Shown here: positions 32,704 through 42,782 of the stretch, in pieces
How the letters are laid out: each line of letters starts with the position of its first letter
Position numbering within the stretch: the stretch's first letter is position 1
Source: Paenibacillus sp. JNUCC-31
GTDB taxonomy: Bacteria; Bacillota; Bacilli; Paenibacillales; Paenibacillaceae
Direction: 5' to 3'
Assembly: GCF_014844075.1 (NCBI RefSeq)
Contig: NZ_CP062165.1
Span: forward strand, 4,092,001-4,156,000
Length of the DNA stretch: 64,000 bases
Notes under the pieces: generated by a model
What the model was told of the DNA's origin: nothing
Database searches by the model: none
What the model saw: the letters and a program-made list of their open reading frames with translations, nothing else
Program-made: the position numbers and the translations under genes

Positions 32704-33915
32704 ATGAATATGAAAAATTGGAGAAAATCGCTTTTATCGCTCATCATTTCTACAGGTTTGTTGGCAACAGCGGCCCCGGCTATGGCTGCTCCACAGCAGA
32801 CAGCATTGAAGGTCAATGATCACAACGTGGACTATACAATCCACTCACCAATCGTGGATCAGGGCACAACCCTGGTTCCGTTGAGAACGACACTTCAGGC
32901 GATGGATATCAAGCTGAAAAGCGCGGAGAATGGTACCATTCATATCGTTATGGATGGCAAAGAGGTCTCACTAAAAAGCAAGACAAAGCTGATTAACGGC
33001 GTGATGTATGCTCCGATCCGGCTCGTTGGTGAGGCAGCAGGCTACGAGGTTCGTTGGGATCAGCAATCTCGCACCGTACTTCTAGTGTCCAAAGCAACAG
33101 GGCAAGGGGCCCGTGGTTTTATGTGGGAAGTTGAGCATAATGGCAATACGGTATATCTGGTAGGCTCCATGCATATTGCAGACGATAGCTTCTACCCATT
33201 GCGTCCGGAATTTGAGGAAGCTTTTGCAGAAGCCGACTACCTGGGTGTAGAAATTGATATCAGTAAAGCGGCCGATGAAGCACAGCAGAAGCTGATTATG
33301 GATATGGGAATGTACCAAGATGGAACATCACTGAAGGATCATGTGTCCAAGGAAACGTATGCCAAGCTCGGGGATATTTTGAAGCAAAGTGGGTTGGAGA
33401 CCAATGCTCTTGATACATTTAAGCCCTGGGTGGCGGAGACGACAATCAGCAGTCTGAAATCAGTGAAGGCTGGTTATGAAGCGTCTGCGGGTATCGATCT
33501 ATATTTCATTCAGAAAGCCGTTGAACGGAAATTGCCCGTGCTGGAGCTGGAATCGTATGAATCCCAGTTAGGAATGTTCAATGATTTCACCAAGGAATTG
33601 CAAGAGAAGAATTTGAACGCTGCGCTCGACAATTTTGATGTGCTTGATGATAGTGTCGACCAGATGGCCGAAATGTGGAAAACTGGGGATGACCAAGGAT
33701 TGCTTGAGTTCACCAACAGCATGGCTGTCGACCCGGAGTATAACAAAGCGATGCTAATCGATCGGAATATCGGTATGGCAGACAAAATCGATGGCTACTT
33801 GAACAGTGATAAGAAAGAGGAATACTTCATCGTGGTTGGCGCAGGTCACTTCCTGGGTAAGGATGGGGTCATCCAGTTACTGAAGGATAAGGGTTATAAC
33901 GTTGTGCGTAAATAA
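32704..33915 (+). CDS. Secreted TraB/GumN-family protein with copper amine oxidase-like N-terminal domain
   Basis: A 403-residue exported protein. A signal peptide covers residues 1-29 (KKNWRKS basic region, hydrophobic core, APAMAAP cleavage). A Cu-amine-oxidase N-terminal-like domain (about 32-115: VDQGTTLVPLRTTLQAM, LINGVMYAPIRLVGEAAGYEVRWD in parts) serves as a cell-surface module in Paenibacillaceae. The TraB/GumN domain follows (about 130-400), with YLVGSMHIAD and the terminal FIVVGAGHFLGKDGV motif. TraB-like proteins form a Tiki-type metalloprotease-like fold with the GxxH motifs as metal ligands; physiological role unknown. Start ATG 32704 after AGGGAGA. Confidence 0.85.
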   Translation: MNMKNWRKSLLSLIISTGLLATAAPAMAAPQQTALKVNDHNVDYTIHSPIVDQGTTLVPLRTTLQAMDIKLKSAENGTIHIVMDGKEVSLKSKTKLINGVMYAPIRLVGEAAGYEVRWDQQSRTVLLVSKATGQGARGFMWEVEHNGNTVYLVGSMHIADDSFYPLRPEFEEAFAEADYLGVEIDISKAADEAQQKLIMDMGMYQDGTSLKDHVSKETYAKLGDILKQSGLETNALDTFKPWVAETTISSLKSVKAGYEASAGIDLYFIQKAVERKLPVLELESYESQLGMFNDFTKELQEKNLNAALDNFDVLDDSVDQMAEMWKTGDDQGLLEFTNSMAVDPEYNKAMLIDRNIGMADKIDGYLNSDKKEEYFIVVGAGHFLGKDGVIQLLKDKGYNVVRK

Positions 33916-33935
33916 ATGTGCTGATTTCAGAAGTT

Positions 33936-34072
33936 TAAAAACCCATGGCTCCTGTAGAGCATGGGGTTTGAACTTTATAGAGCGAAACATCTTCACGAAG
34001 TATGATCTTCTGGTTAAAAATGAAACGCTGAAAGTCCTGCAGATCGATAGAATCGATTTGCAGGCTCTTTTG
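33936..34072 (+). terminator. Two hairpins downstream of the TraB-like gene
   Basis: AAACCCATGGCTC / GAGCATGGGGTTT (about 33937-33970), then CCTGCAGATCGAT / ATCGATTTGCAGG with loop AGA (about 34038-34068) and CTCTTTTGG. Either can terminate transcription; the second has the better T-tail. AT-rich promoter-like sequence for the GntR gene follows (34140-34190). Confidence 0.5.
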
Positions 34073-34201
34073 GTTTTAGCTTCCCTCGAGGGTATCGACG
34101 ACAACATTGACAGGTATGAAATGGTTGTTTATTGTACTTATATGTGTAAAAATATATTTTATATATAAAAATATAATGAATGAATTGGTGATGTGATTAT
34201 C

Positions 34202-35338
34202 ATGAGTACGAATGATCGAATACCGTTGTACCAACAAATTCAAGACTATATCCGCAAATTTATTGCTTCGGAAAATATGAAGCCGGGTGATCGAATACCG
34301 ACAGAGAAGGAACTCATGGATCGATTTAACGTTAGCAAAATTACGGTAGTCAACGCCCTGACAGGTTTGGCTAACGAGAAGTTGATCGCACGTGTCCCAG
34401 GCAAAGGCAGCTTTGTCGCAGAAGGCATAGATGCAGCTGACACCGCATTTTCTGAATCTCCGGCAGTAAGGGGAGGCAGATCGAGTACAGGGATGATTGG
34501 GGTGATCATGCCTACGATTCACGACTACTTTGCGATTCGACTTATCGAAGGGATTGAGAAGTCACTCAATCAGGAAGGCTATCGCAGCATGATCATGCTG
34601 ACGCAGGGCAACATTGAGAAAGAAAAGGACGCGATCAGGGAGTTAAAGGCACTTGGAGCTGAGGGGCTGTTAATCTTTCCTGTGGATGAAGGTAACTATA
34701 ACGAGGAGATTCTCGGCATGAAGTTATCCGGCTTCCCTTTTTTGCTGATTGACCGATATTTGCCTGGCGTCGAAACCCATTACATTGCGGCTGATGGAAG
34801 GTTGGGCGTGAGGCTGGCCGTTGAACATCTATGGGAGCTTGGACATCGTGATATAGCGATCTGCTCGGATTCTCCGTTGCAAACCGTCACGGTCCAGGAG
34901 CGGATTGACGGTTATATTGAAGCGCTGAAGGATAAGGGAGCACTGATTAATCCCGCTCATATGATTACGGATTTCAAGCCATTGTCTGTTCTGAAGGACG
35001 CCGAAGCCCATCCATTGTACCGATATATCAGCAACAAAATGGTGACTGCTTATATATCGCTGAATGGCAGGCTGGGGGTCCAGATCTATCAAATGGCCAA
35101 GCAAGCGGGTCTTCGCATTCCCGAAGATGTATCGATTGTAAGCTTTGATGACCCCACTTCCATCGTGGAGGAATTCAGTATTTTTACGCATGTAAAGCAA
35201 TTTGAGAGAGAGATGGGAATCCGTGCAGCCAGCCAGCTTCTCGAAGTCATTCGGAATAGCCCTCAGCTTACAGGCTTCAGCAAAATTCTGATTGAACCTG
35301 AACTTGTCGTTCGTCAAACGACGGGAAGTTGTCCCTAA
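34202..35338 (+). CDS. GntR-type HTH regulator with LacI-like sensor domain
   Basis: A 378-residue regulator. An N-terminal GntR winged helix (residues 5-75: PLYQQIQDYIRKFI, RIPTEKELMDRFNVSKITVV, ARVPGKGSFV) is joined to a periplasmic-binding-like sensor of the LacI family (about 98-375: GVIMPTIHDYFAIRLIEGIE, GLLIFPVD, FLLIDRYLPG, GHRDIAICS, VSIVSFDDP). This is the AraR layout, in which a sugar or sugar derivative relieves repression. It precedes the glycan locus and is its probable regulator. GTG 34193 is another possible start, but ATG 34202 has the better distance from GGTGAT. Confidence 0.88.
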   Translation: MSTNDRIPLYQQIQDYIRKFIASENMKPGDRIPTEKELMDRFNVSKITVVNALTGLANEKLIARVPGKGSFVAEGIDAADTAFSESPAVRGGRSSTGMIGVIMPTIHDYFAIRLIEGIEKSLNQEGYRSMIMLTQGNIEKEKDAIRELKALGAEGLLIFPVDEGNYNEEILGMKLSGFPFLLIDRYLPGVETHYIAADGRLGVRLAVEHLWELGHRDIAICSDSPLQTVTVQERIDGYIEALKDKGALINPAHMITDFKPLSVLKDAEAHPLYRYISNKMVTAYISLNGRLGVQIYQMAKQAGLRIPEDVSIVSFDDPTSIVEEFSIFTHVKQFEREMGIRAASQLLEVIRNSPQLTGFSKILIEPELVVRQTTGSCP

Positions 35339-35360
35339 TCATCATTTCAATGCTTAAATT

Positions 35361-35396
35361 CAAGTCTTTTCCGTAGATGTACGGAAAGGGCTTTTT
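35361..35396 (+). terminator. Terminator of the regulator gene
   Basis: TTTTCCGTA / TACGGAAA stem with loop GATG and an outer AAG/CTT pair, followed by TTTTTTATTTTT. Confidence 0.75.
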
Positions 35397-35417
35397 TATT
35401 TTTCTTAAAAAAACATA

Positions 35418-35446
35418 TTGAATATATTCTTAATGTATATTATATT
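35418..35446 (+). promoter_or_regulatory. Promoter of the glycan utilisation locus
   Basis: TTGAAT (35418-35423), 17-bp spacer, TATATT (35441-35446). The TATATTTTAT stretch at the -10 also occurs just before the regulator gene (about 34152-34161), so it may be part of the operator. Confidence 0.6.
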
Positions 35447-35508
35447 TTATGAAATGGTGAATATTTACAACGGAAGACCAATCCAACAGGGGCAGGGAGG
35501 TCAAAGCT

Positions 35509-37728
35509 GTGGTTAGAGATCGGAAAGAAGAACGAACCGGATTCCAGGAATCAGCACCCTATCATCCTGATTATGATCTGCAAACGGATTTTGTCATGGT
35601 CTATGGAATGGACGAAACGATGCCGCAACGTATTCAGGAATGGAAGGATAAAGGGTACGTGGTCCATTTAATGACAGGGGTAGCATGGGGGACCTATAAC
35701 GACTATCTGGACGGGGAAGTAGACGGGGAAACGCACTGGGATGAAGCTCAGATGGATCGCGATGGCGAGATGATTGTCCATGGGAAGGAACCTATTATTC
35801 CTTACATGGTCCCAACTGTTTCCTTTGGTAAATATATCGCTGAACGCATACGTGTAGCTGTTGATTCGGGCGTAGAGGCGATTCATCTGGAAGAGCCTGA
35901 ATTCTGGGTGAACGGAGGGTACTCGGAATCGTTTAAGAGAGAATGGCAGCTGTACTACAAAGAATCCTGGATTCCGCCTCATTCCTCACCCGATGCACAG
36001 TTTCGGGCCTCCAAATTGAAAGCTTACTTATTCACACGTGTGTTAGACCGCTTATGTACCGAGATGAAAGATTACGCTCTGAAACGTTACAATCGCATCC
36101 TGCGGTTTTACGTCCCAACCCACAGTCTGATCAATTATACGCAGTGGCGAATTGTCAGCCCGCAGTCTCGATTGATTGAGCTTCCATCCGTTGATGGATA
36201 TATTGCGCAAATCTGGACCGGGACTTCACGAACAGCGAATGTGTATGAAGGGGTGCGGAAAGAACGAACATTTGAAACCGCTTACCTGGAGTATGGTGTC
36301 ATGCAAGAGCTTGTGCGGGGTACAGACAGACGGATGTGGTTTCTGCATGACCCTATCGAGGACAATCCGAATTATACATGGGCCGATTATAAACAGAATT
36401 ACCTGAAGACGGTTGCTGCTTCACTTCTTCATCCGGGAGTTTCCCATTACGAGGTCACGCCTTGGCCGCGAAGAATCTTCAAAGGAACTTATCCGTCTGA
36501 TGACGGTGCACATAAAGAACAGATCCCACCTGATTATGCAACGACATTGCTGCATGTGATGCACACACTTGGAAATATGGATCAAGACCATATCGAAACA
36601 GAGGATGAATCTCTTCAGGTTGGTGTATTGATTGCCGACTCAGCGATGTTTCAGCGTATGAAGCCTGAGCCGGAAGCATCGAATGCAGGAAAGTATGACG
36701 GCACAGATCCGGAAGGTTTTCAAGAGGATGGCGACACAGAGCTGCTGGATTTCTCTCCATTCTATGGTCTTGCTCTGCCATTGCTTAAACACGGAATACC
36801 TGTGAGACCCGTCCAGCTCGATAATGTGAGGCGGTATCCGCATTACCTGGCTCCCTATCGTGTCCTGCTGTTGAGTTACGAGTACATGAAGCCAGAGCAC
36901 TCCGATATCCATAATGCCTTGGCCCAATGGGTACAGGATGGGGGCGCGTTAATCTATGTTGGAGACGACAGCGACCCGTATCACAACATCCGGGCATGGT
37001 GGAATAATGATCAGCACAGTGAAGGCCCAAATACCATATATACCTCACCACGCGAGCACTTATTTGAACAACTTGGACTTAAGGCAGAGCAGGAAGGAAT
37101 TCATCCTGTGGGCAAAGGATTGGTGCATTGGCTCTCAGTACATCCAGCTGTATGTTCGTCAAGCAAATCGGGTGCAGATCAACTTCGCCAGTCTGTGAAA
37201 GAAACATGGGAGAAACTTCAGGGTTCCAACTTCCGTTGGGAATCCAAGCATTATTTTAAAATCAAACGTGGGCCCTACATCATCGCCTCTGTCCTGGAAG
37301 AATCCATATCCGAAGAATCACTGGTTATTCCAGGTCCGGTGGTGGACTTGTTCGATCCTGACCTGCATGTTCGGCAAGAGGTAAGGTTAGCTCCTGGTGA
37401 GCAAGCACTGTTATACGACATTACGGCCGGAAGGCCACAGCAAGACAAGGTGAGCCTGATCTCTGCATCTTCCAGAATTGAAGATCTGACGATAACGAAT
37501 ACAGGTTTTCAATGTGCAGCCAAGGGTCCGACCAACATGCAGGCCACCGCCAGATTCTATTGCCCATTTGAACCCGTATCCGTTTGCAGTATAGATCAAC
37601 ACCAGACTGTACCTGCCGAATGGAAATGGGATTCAAAATCGAAAACAGTACTGCTGAAATATGAGCATGGCAGCAAGAACAAGGTGGAGATTCAAGTAAG
37701 GTGGGATCGTGAGAATGCAAAAGCTTGA
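35509..37728 (+). CDS. Glycoside-hydrolase-like protein, family not recognised
   Basis: A 739-residue cytosolic protein (no signal peptide). The N-terminal half (about 20-340) looks like a (beta/alpha)8 barrel: FVMVYGMDETMP, YVVHLMTGVAWGTYNDY, a possible catalytic strand end HLEEPEFW (126-133), YVPTHSLI, VDGYIAQIWTGT, and MWFLHDPIEDNPNYTW. A flavodoxin/beta-galactosidase-trimerisation-like domain follows (about 370-480: VGVLIADSAMFQR, RVLLLSYEYMKPE, WVQDGGALIYVGDD), then a beta-sandwich end. This domain order recalls GH42-type enzymes. GTG start after AGGGAGG. It opens the operon before a GH38 enzyme, so a role in cleaving the same glycan is likely (inference). Confidence 0.6.
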   Translation: MVRDRKEERTGFQESAPYHPDYDLQTDFVMVYGMDETMPQRIQEWKDKGYVVHLMTGVAWGTYNDYLDGEVDGETHWDEAQMDRDGEMIVHGKEPIIPYMVPTVSFGKYIAERIRVAVDSGVEAIHLEEPEFWVNGGYSESFKREWQLYYKESWIPPHSSPDAQFRASKLKAYLFTRVLDRLCTEMKDYALKRYNRILRFYVPTHSLINYTQWRIVSPQSRLIELPSVDGYIAQIWTGTSRTANVYEGVRKERTFETAYLEYGVMQELVRGTDRRMWFLHDPIEDNPNYTWADYKQNYLKTVAASLLHPGVSHYEVTPWPRRIFKGTYPSDDGAHKEQIPPDYATTLLHVMHTLGNMDQDHIETEDESLQVGVLIADSAMFQRMKPEPEASNAGKYDGTDPEGFQEDGDTELLDFSPFYGLALPLLKHGIPVRPVQLDNVRRYPHYLAPYRVLLLSYEYMKPEHSDIHNALAQWVQDGGALIYVGDDSDPYHNIRAWWNNDQHSEGPNTIYTSPREHLFEQLGLKAEQEGIHPVGKGLVHWLSVHPAVCSSSKSGADQLRQSVKETWEKLQGSNFRWESKHYFKIKRGPYIIASVLEESISEESLVIPGPVVDLFDPDLHVRQEVRLAPGEQALLYDITAGRPQQDKVSLISASSRIEDLTITNTGFQCAAKGPTNMQATARFYCPFEPVSVCSIDQHQTVPAEWKWDSKSKTVLLKYEHGSKNKVEIQVRWDRENAKA

Positions 37729-37755
37729 TGAATGAGAGGAGAGAATAAAACCATT

Positions 37756-40700
37756 ATGCCATATGAACCGATTAGACTCGGACATTTGAATCAAATGCTG
37801 TCCAAACTCCGTGAAGCCATATATGAGCCGATTGCCAAGTTGAATGTGACAGCATGGGTTACCCCGGAGCCCGTTTCGTTCGAGGAAAGAATGTCAGGCC
37901 AGAAAATCACTCTTTCACAGGGCGAGCGTTGGGGGGAGTTATGGGATTGTGCCTGGTTTTGTTTTACGGGGAGTATTTCACCGTTTGATAGTGACGCCAA
38001 AGTTGTTCTCCTGCTGGACGTGAACGGCGAACTCTGTCTGGTAGATCAGGAAGGAACACCTGTACAGGGTTTGACAACCATCAACTCGGAATTTGAATTC
38101 ACATTGGGTCTGCCCGGGAAAAGAGTGGTTGAACTGGACCATGCGTCGATAACAATGACAGACGGGGCATTTGAACTGTGGGCTGATGCTGGCAATAACG
38201 ACTTATTTGGCAAATACCAAGGCGGTACGGTAAAAGAAGCGGTCATGGCCATCTGTCATGAAGATATCCGAAGTCTCTTTTACGACACAGAAGTGCTTCT
38301 GGAGACGGCAGAACATCTTCCTGCCAACACGGCGCGCAGAGAAAGAATTCTTCAATCCCTATATGACGTTTCCATATTATTGACGGAACTCAGCCCTGAA
38401 CGCATTCAGCGCGCCAAGAAATTATTAAACGAGCCATTATCACGTCGTGGCGGAGATCCCGTGATGAACATAAGTGCGGTTGGGCATGCCCATATCGATT
38501 TGGCCTGGTTATGGCCGATTCGCGAAACGATCCGCAAGGGCGCAAGAACTTTTTCAACGGTGCTTCGCATGATGGAGCGTTATCCCGATTATGTGTTCGG
38601 AGCGAGCCAGCCTCAGCTATACGATTGGATGAAGCAGCATTATCCCAAGCTGTATGACCAGATCAAGGAGCGGGTGCGGGAAGGCAGATGGGAACCACAA
38701 GGGGCCATGTGGGTGGAGTCGGATACCAATGTGCCAGGCGGTGAATCTCTGGTACGCCAGATCCTGTATGGGAAACGCTATTTTCAACAGGAATTCGGAA
38801 TGGAGATGAAGTCGCTGTGGATGCCAGACGTATTTGGCTACTCCGCAAGCTTGCCGCAGTTGTTGAAGAAATCCGGTGTGGATTACATGATGACCCAGAA
38901 GCTCTCCTGGAGTGAGTACAATCGCCATCCTCATCATTCCTTTCTGTGGGAAGGGATCGACGGTTCCTCGGTATTAACACATATGCCGCCCGAGGACACG
39001 TATAACAGTCCCGCCGCTCCACGGTCTATTGCCAAAGCAGAGCGGGAGTATCTGGACAAAAATGTGTCCAGCCACGCATTGATGCTCTTTGGCATTGGAG
39101 ACGGCGGCGGAGGCCCGGGAGAAGAGCATTTGGAACGGCTGGAGCGGGAGAAGAACCTGCTCGGTCTGGCGCCTGTTGTGCAGGAACCTTCCTGGAAATT
39201 TTTTGAACGATTAAATGAAGAAAGAGATCGATTCCAGACCTGGCGTGGGGAGTTGTATCTCGAAAAGCACCAAGGAACCCTGACCAGTCAGGCAAGGAAC
39301 AAGCGGCACAACCGCAAGATGGAGAAAGCTCTGCGCGAGCTGGAGTTTGCTGCTGTACTGGCTGCCCGCATTGGCAAGTCTTATCCGGCTGAAGCATTGG
39401 AGACGATCTGGAAGGAAGTGCTCCTGTACCAGTTCCATGATATCCTCCCCGGATCTTCCATTAAGCGAGTCTATGATGAGTCGTTAATACGGTATGAAGC
39501 ATTGCTCCAGCAGACGGAAGGCATGATCACCGAAACCTACAGCTATATTACAGATTATATCTCTTCCCAAGAGGGAAGCTCCAATTCAACTGTGGTATTC
39601 AACTCACTGCCGTGGGAACGTCAGGAGTGGTTGCACCTCCATGGACGATGGCGTAAAGTGCAGGTTCCATCCATGGGCTACATCGTGGTATCCGATCATG
39701 AAGACCAGGAGGTCATGGGAGAGATCGCAACGGGCATTGAAACGGATGTTGCTATGCTGGAAACAGATTTCCATGACACAGCCAAGGAGCACAGTATGGA
39801 GAATGACATTCTCATCGTGAAATTTGATCAGAACGGCGGTATCACCTCGATTCTGGATAAACTGGAGGCTCGCGAAATCATCTTACAAGGACAGCGTGGG
39901 AACGACCTTCGTGTATATCATGACGAAGGCGATGCCTGGGATTTCCGCCATGATTATTCATCTCAACCGGGGATGCCATTAATTCTGAATGATATCCGTG
40001 AGCTTCGGGATGGTCCGAAAGTTGGGCTGGTTTTTGATTACAGCTACGGAGAATCGTCTCTAACCCAAACCGTTATTTTAACTGAGGGCAGTCGGCGTAT
40101 TGATTTTGAGACAGTCGTGGATTGGCAGGAAAACGGTAAAATGTTACGCACTTCGTTCCCGGTGCAGATTCGTACCGATCAGGTACACTGTGAAATCCAG
40201 TTTGGCAGCCTGAGCAGGCCGACTCACCGCAATACGATGTGGGACTTTGCCAAGGATGAGATTTGCGCTCACCAATGGGTGGATATATCAGAGCCGGATT
40301 ACGGAGTCGCCTTACTCAACGATTGCAAATACGGACATCGAGCCATTAACAATGTGCTTGACCTTCATTTGCTGCGCAGCAGTTCCTACCCGGATCCGGT
40401 GGCGGATCGTGCAGAGCACCAATTCACCTATTCGTTATATCCGCATCAGGGGAACCATGTTCAGGCTGAAATCTATCGAAGAGGCAATGAGCTCAATATT
40501 CCGCTGCGCCTGAGTTCCTTGTCTGCACCTTCAATGGATGTAGAAGAGGAAAAGCTGCCTTACACAAAAGCATTCCTGCAGCCGGATCATCCGCACATCA
40601 TGGTGGAGTCAATCAAAAAAGCCGAGGACAGTAATGACATTATCGTCCGTCTGTATGAGACCTCGGGGACCCAGGTTAAAACGAAACTGTCTATCGGATG

Positions 40701-40830
40701 GGATGCTGCTGAAGTTTGGGAGGTTGATCTCATGGAAAATAACATTTCATCCCTGGAGCTGCACAATCAATCTGACGTAGTTGTATCCTTCACACCATTC
40801 GAGATCATTTCGCTGCGATTAAAAGGGTAG
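37756..40830 (+). CDS. Alpha-mannosidase, glycoside hydrolase family 38
   Basis: A 1024-residue GH38 enzyme. The catalytic barrel has the zinc ligands HAHID (H244, H246, D248) and the nucleophile D358 in LWMPDVFGYSASLPQ. A second zinc-site histidine lies in LYQFHDILPGSS. The three-helix bundle and long C-terminal beta domains follow. There is no signal peptide, so it acts on imported oligosaccharides, releasing mannose from alpha-mannosides with retention. The start is ATG 37756, preceded by GGAGAG; the ATG at 37732 carries the binding site inside it. Length fits bacterial and vacuolar-type enzymes of about 1000 residues. Confidence 0.92.
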   Translation: MPYEPIRLGHLNQMLSKLREAIYEPIAKLNVTAWVTPEPVSFEERMSGQKITLSQGERWGELWDCAWFCFTGSISPFDSDAKVVLLLDVNGELCLVDQEGTPVQGLTTINSEFEFTLGLPGKRVVELDHASITMTDGAFELWADAGNNDLFGKYQGGTVKEAVMAICHEDIRSLFYDTEVLLETAEHLPANTARRERILQSLYDVSILLTELSPERIQRAKKLLNEPLSRRGGDPVMNISAVGHAHIDLAWLWPIRETIRKGARTFSTVLRMMERYPDYVFGASQPQLYDWMKQHYPKLYDQIKERVREGRWEPQGAMWVESDTNVPGGESLVRQILYGKRYFQQEFGMEMKSLWMPDVFGYSASLPQLLKKSGVDYMMTQKLSWSEYNRHPHHSFLWEGIDGSSVLTHMPPEDTYNSPAAPRSIAKAEREYLDKNVSSHALMLFGIGDGGGGPGEEHLERLEREKNLLGLAPVVQEPSWKFFERLNEERDRFQTWRGELYLEKHQGTLTSQARNKRHNRKMEKALRELEFAAVLAARIGKSYPAEALETIWKEVLLYQFHDILPGSSIKRVYDESLIRYEALLQQTEGMITETYSYITDYISSQEGSSNSTVVFNSLPWERQEWLHLHGRWRKVQVPSMGYIVVSDHEDQEVMGEIATGIETDVAMLETDFHDTAKEHSMENDILIVKFDQNGGITSILDKLEAREIILQGQRGNDLRVYHDEGDAWDFRHDYSSQPGMPLILNDIRELRDGPKVGLVFDYSYGESSLTQTVILTEGSRRIDFETVVDWQENGKMLRTSFPVQIRTDQVHCEIQFGSLSRPTHRNTMWDFAKDEICAHQWVDISEPDYGVALLNDCKYGHRAINNVLDLHLLRSSSYPDPVADRAEHQFTYSLYPHQGNHVQAEIYRRGNELNIPLRLSSLSAPSMDVEEEKLPYTKAFLQPDHPHIMVESIKKAEDSNDIIVRLYETSGTQVKTKLSIGWDAAEVWEVDLMENNISSLELHNQSDVVVSFTPFEIISLRLKG

Positions 40831-40878
40831 CAAGAATAACGGTTTCAACCTTCCGCAAGGGAAAGGAGCGTTGGGAAT

Positions 40879-41793
40879 GTGATTAAGAACAGTGTGTTAA
40901 TGAAGCGAATCTGGAAGCATAAGCTCTTTTACTTGTTCATGTTACCTGGCATCATCTGGTTTTTCTTATTCTCCTATGTTCCCTTATATGGAATTCAGGT
41001 TGCCTTCAGGGACTATACCTTCGTTGGCGGTTTTACCGGAAGCCCTTGGGCAGGTTTCAAGTACTTTCAACAGTTCTTTAACTACTATCAATCGGGTGAT
41101 ATCATCCGCAACACGGTGATCATCAGTCTCATGAAGCTGTTAATCGGCTTTCCGATGCCAATCATTCTCGCCATTCTTTTAAACGAAATACGCATGATCA
41201 GGTTCAAGAAAACCGTTCAGACACTTTCCTATTTACCCTACTTTGTATCCTGGATTGTGGTTGTTACCCTGATGCAGAGATTGCTCACGCCATACGGCGG
41301 GCCAGTGAATGATTTGCTGGGGTCGTTCGGGACTGAACCAATCCAATTCCTGAACAATCCCACCTGGTTCTATCAGATGATTGTTGGATCGGATATTTGG
41401 AAGAACATCGGCTGGAACTCCATCATATTCATGGCTGCCATTGCCGGAATTGACCAGCAGCAATATGAGGCTGCCAAGATCGATGGTGCAGGGCGTTTCC
41501 AACAGATGTGGCATGTGACCCTGCCGGGTATCCGTAATGTCGCCATTATATTATTTATTCTCGCCGTTGGTAATTTGATGAGCGCCGGTTATGAGCAGCT
41601 GCTTCTCCTGAATGGACCTGCGACCGCTGGCATGGGCAGTGTGCTCGACGTGCACGCCATTAACTCGGGTATCCGGGAAGGGCGTTTAAGTTACGCGGCA
41701 GCTGTGGGGCTGTTCCAGAGTGTGATTGGGCTAGTTTTGGTACTAACGGTCAACCGGATTGCCCGCAAAGTCAGTGATGTATCCCTGTTCTAA
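40879..41793 (+). CDS. Sugar ABC transporter permease (LplB-like)
   Basis: A 304-residue type I importer permease of the LplB/polysaccharide group. It has six membrane segments and the EAA loop QYEAAKIDGAGRFQQMWHVTLPG near residues 197-219 (quoted: YEAAKIDGAGRFQQMW) that contacts the ATPase. GTG 40879 follows GGAAAGGAG. No ATPase gene is in the locus, as usual for this family, where a shared MsmX-type ATPase elsewhere in the genome serves several importers. Confidence 0.9.
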   Translation: MIKNSVLMKRIWKHKLFYLFMLPGIIWFFLFSYVPLYGIQVAFRDYTFVGGFTGSPWAGFKYFQQFFNYYQSGDIIRNTVIISLMKLLIGFPMPIILAILLNEIRMIRFKKTVQTLSYLPYFVSWIVVVTLMQRLLTPYGGPVNDLLGSFGTEPIQFLNNPTWFYQMIVGSDIWKNIGWNSIIFMAAIAGIDQQQYEAAKIDGAGRFQQMWHVTLPGIRNVAIILFILAVGNLMSAGYEQLLLLNGPATAGMGSVLDVHAINSGIREGRLSYAAAVGLFQSVIGLVLVLTVNRIARKVSDVSLF

Positions 41794-41805
41794 GGAGGTG
41801 ATGTG

Positions 41806-42702
41806 ATGACACGCAAATGGTCCTTATTTTCAGTTATAAACTATACCATTCTCGCTTTGGTCGGATTCTCCATGATCTACCCGTTTATTTACATCCTGGC
41901 GTACTCGCTGAATGATGGCAAGGATTCCATGCAGGGCGCGATCTATTTCCTTCCTCGGCAATTTACACTGGAAAACTATGCCCAGGTGTTTGATAACGCG
42001 CGCATCTGGAAGGCGTATCAGATCACCATCATGCGCACCGTGCTGGGTACGTTCCTTCATGTGATTCTGTGTACACTGATGGCTTACGCGCTCTCGAAGA
42101 AATCATTGCCGGGCCGTTCGTTCTTCACCTTTTACATCTTTTTGCCCACGATTTTCAGTGCCGGATTCATTCCATTCTTCATTACGCTTCAGAAGCTGCA
42201 TCTGATCAATACCTTCTGGGTGTATGTCTTGCCGCTGTTATTCAACTTCATGCATATCATCATTATTCGGACCTTTCTGCAAGGTATTCCCGAAGAGCTG
42301 GAGGAATCCGCCCACATTGACGGGTATGGGGATTTTCAAATCTTCATTCGCATCATTCTGCCTCTCTCGGGACCCGTACTGGCAACGATCTCCCTCTTCA
42401 TTGGGGTCGCTCACTGGAATGACTGGTTCTCGGGTGCCTACTATGTATCCAACAAGGATCTGATTCCGGTGCAGACCCTCCTCCAGGAGATGCTGACCGA
42501 AGCGGAGTCGCTGTCCAATTCGATGCAGCGCGCAGCACAACAGGGCGGGCAGACGATTGGCGGTTCAGGCGGAGCGGGTGCGACACCCGAATCCCTGCGT
42601 ATGGCTTTGCTTGTCATCACGGTCTTCCCGATCCTGTGTATCTATCCTTTCCTGCAACGATATTTCGTAAAAGGAGTGATGATCGGTTCGGTGAAAGGTT
42701 AG
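41806..42702 (+). CDS. Sugar ABC transporter permease (LplC/YtcP-like)
   Basis: A 298-residue partner permease. Six membrane segments, an EAA-loop ELEESAHIDGYGDFQIFIRI near residues 164-183, and the ending FPFLQRYFVKGVMIGSVKG that is characteristic of this family. The insert between the last two helices (ESLSNSMQRAAQQGGQTIGG) is glycine- and glutamine-rich. ATG 41806 follows AGGAGGTGATG; 12 bp after the first permease. Confidence 0.9.
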   Translation: MTRKWSLFSVINYTILALVGFSMIYPFIYILAYSLNDGKDSMQGAIYFLPRQFTLENYAQVFDNARIWKAYQITIMRTVLGTFLHVILCTLMAYALSKKSLPGRSFFTFYIFLPTIFSAGFIPFFITLQKLHLINTFWVYVLPLLFNFMHIIIIRTFLQGIPEELEESAHIDGYGDFQIFIRIILPLSGPVLATISLFIGVAHWNDWFSGAYYVSNKDLIPVQTLLQEMLTEAESLSNSMQRAAQQGGQTIGGSGGAGATPESLRMALLVITVFPILCIYPFLQRYFVKGVMIGSVKG

Positions 42703-42782
42703 GTGGCCCTGACCCGGAATTTGCTGAGCTTTACCAGGCTTGACCAAGATCATTCATATTCATATTTCAGGAGGCGATTGGT

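Noticed and set aside
37411..39440. Long minus-strand frames opposite the glycosidase genes
   Set aside because: They are high-GC shadows of the well-supported plus-strand GH genes, with no homology and no start signals.
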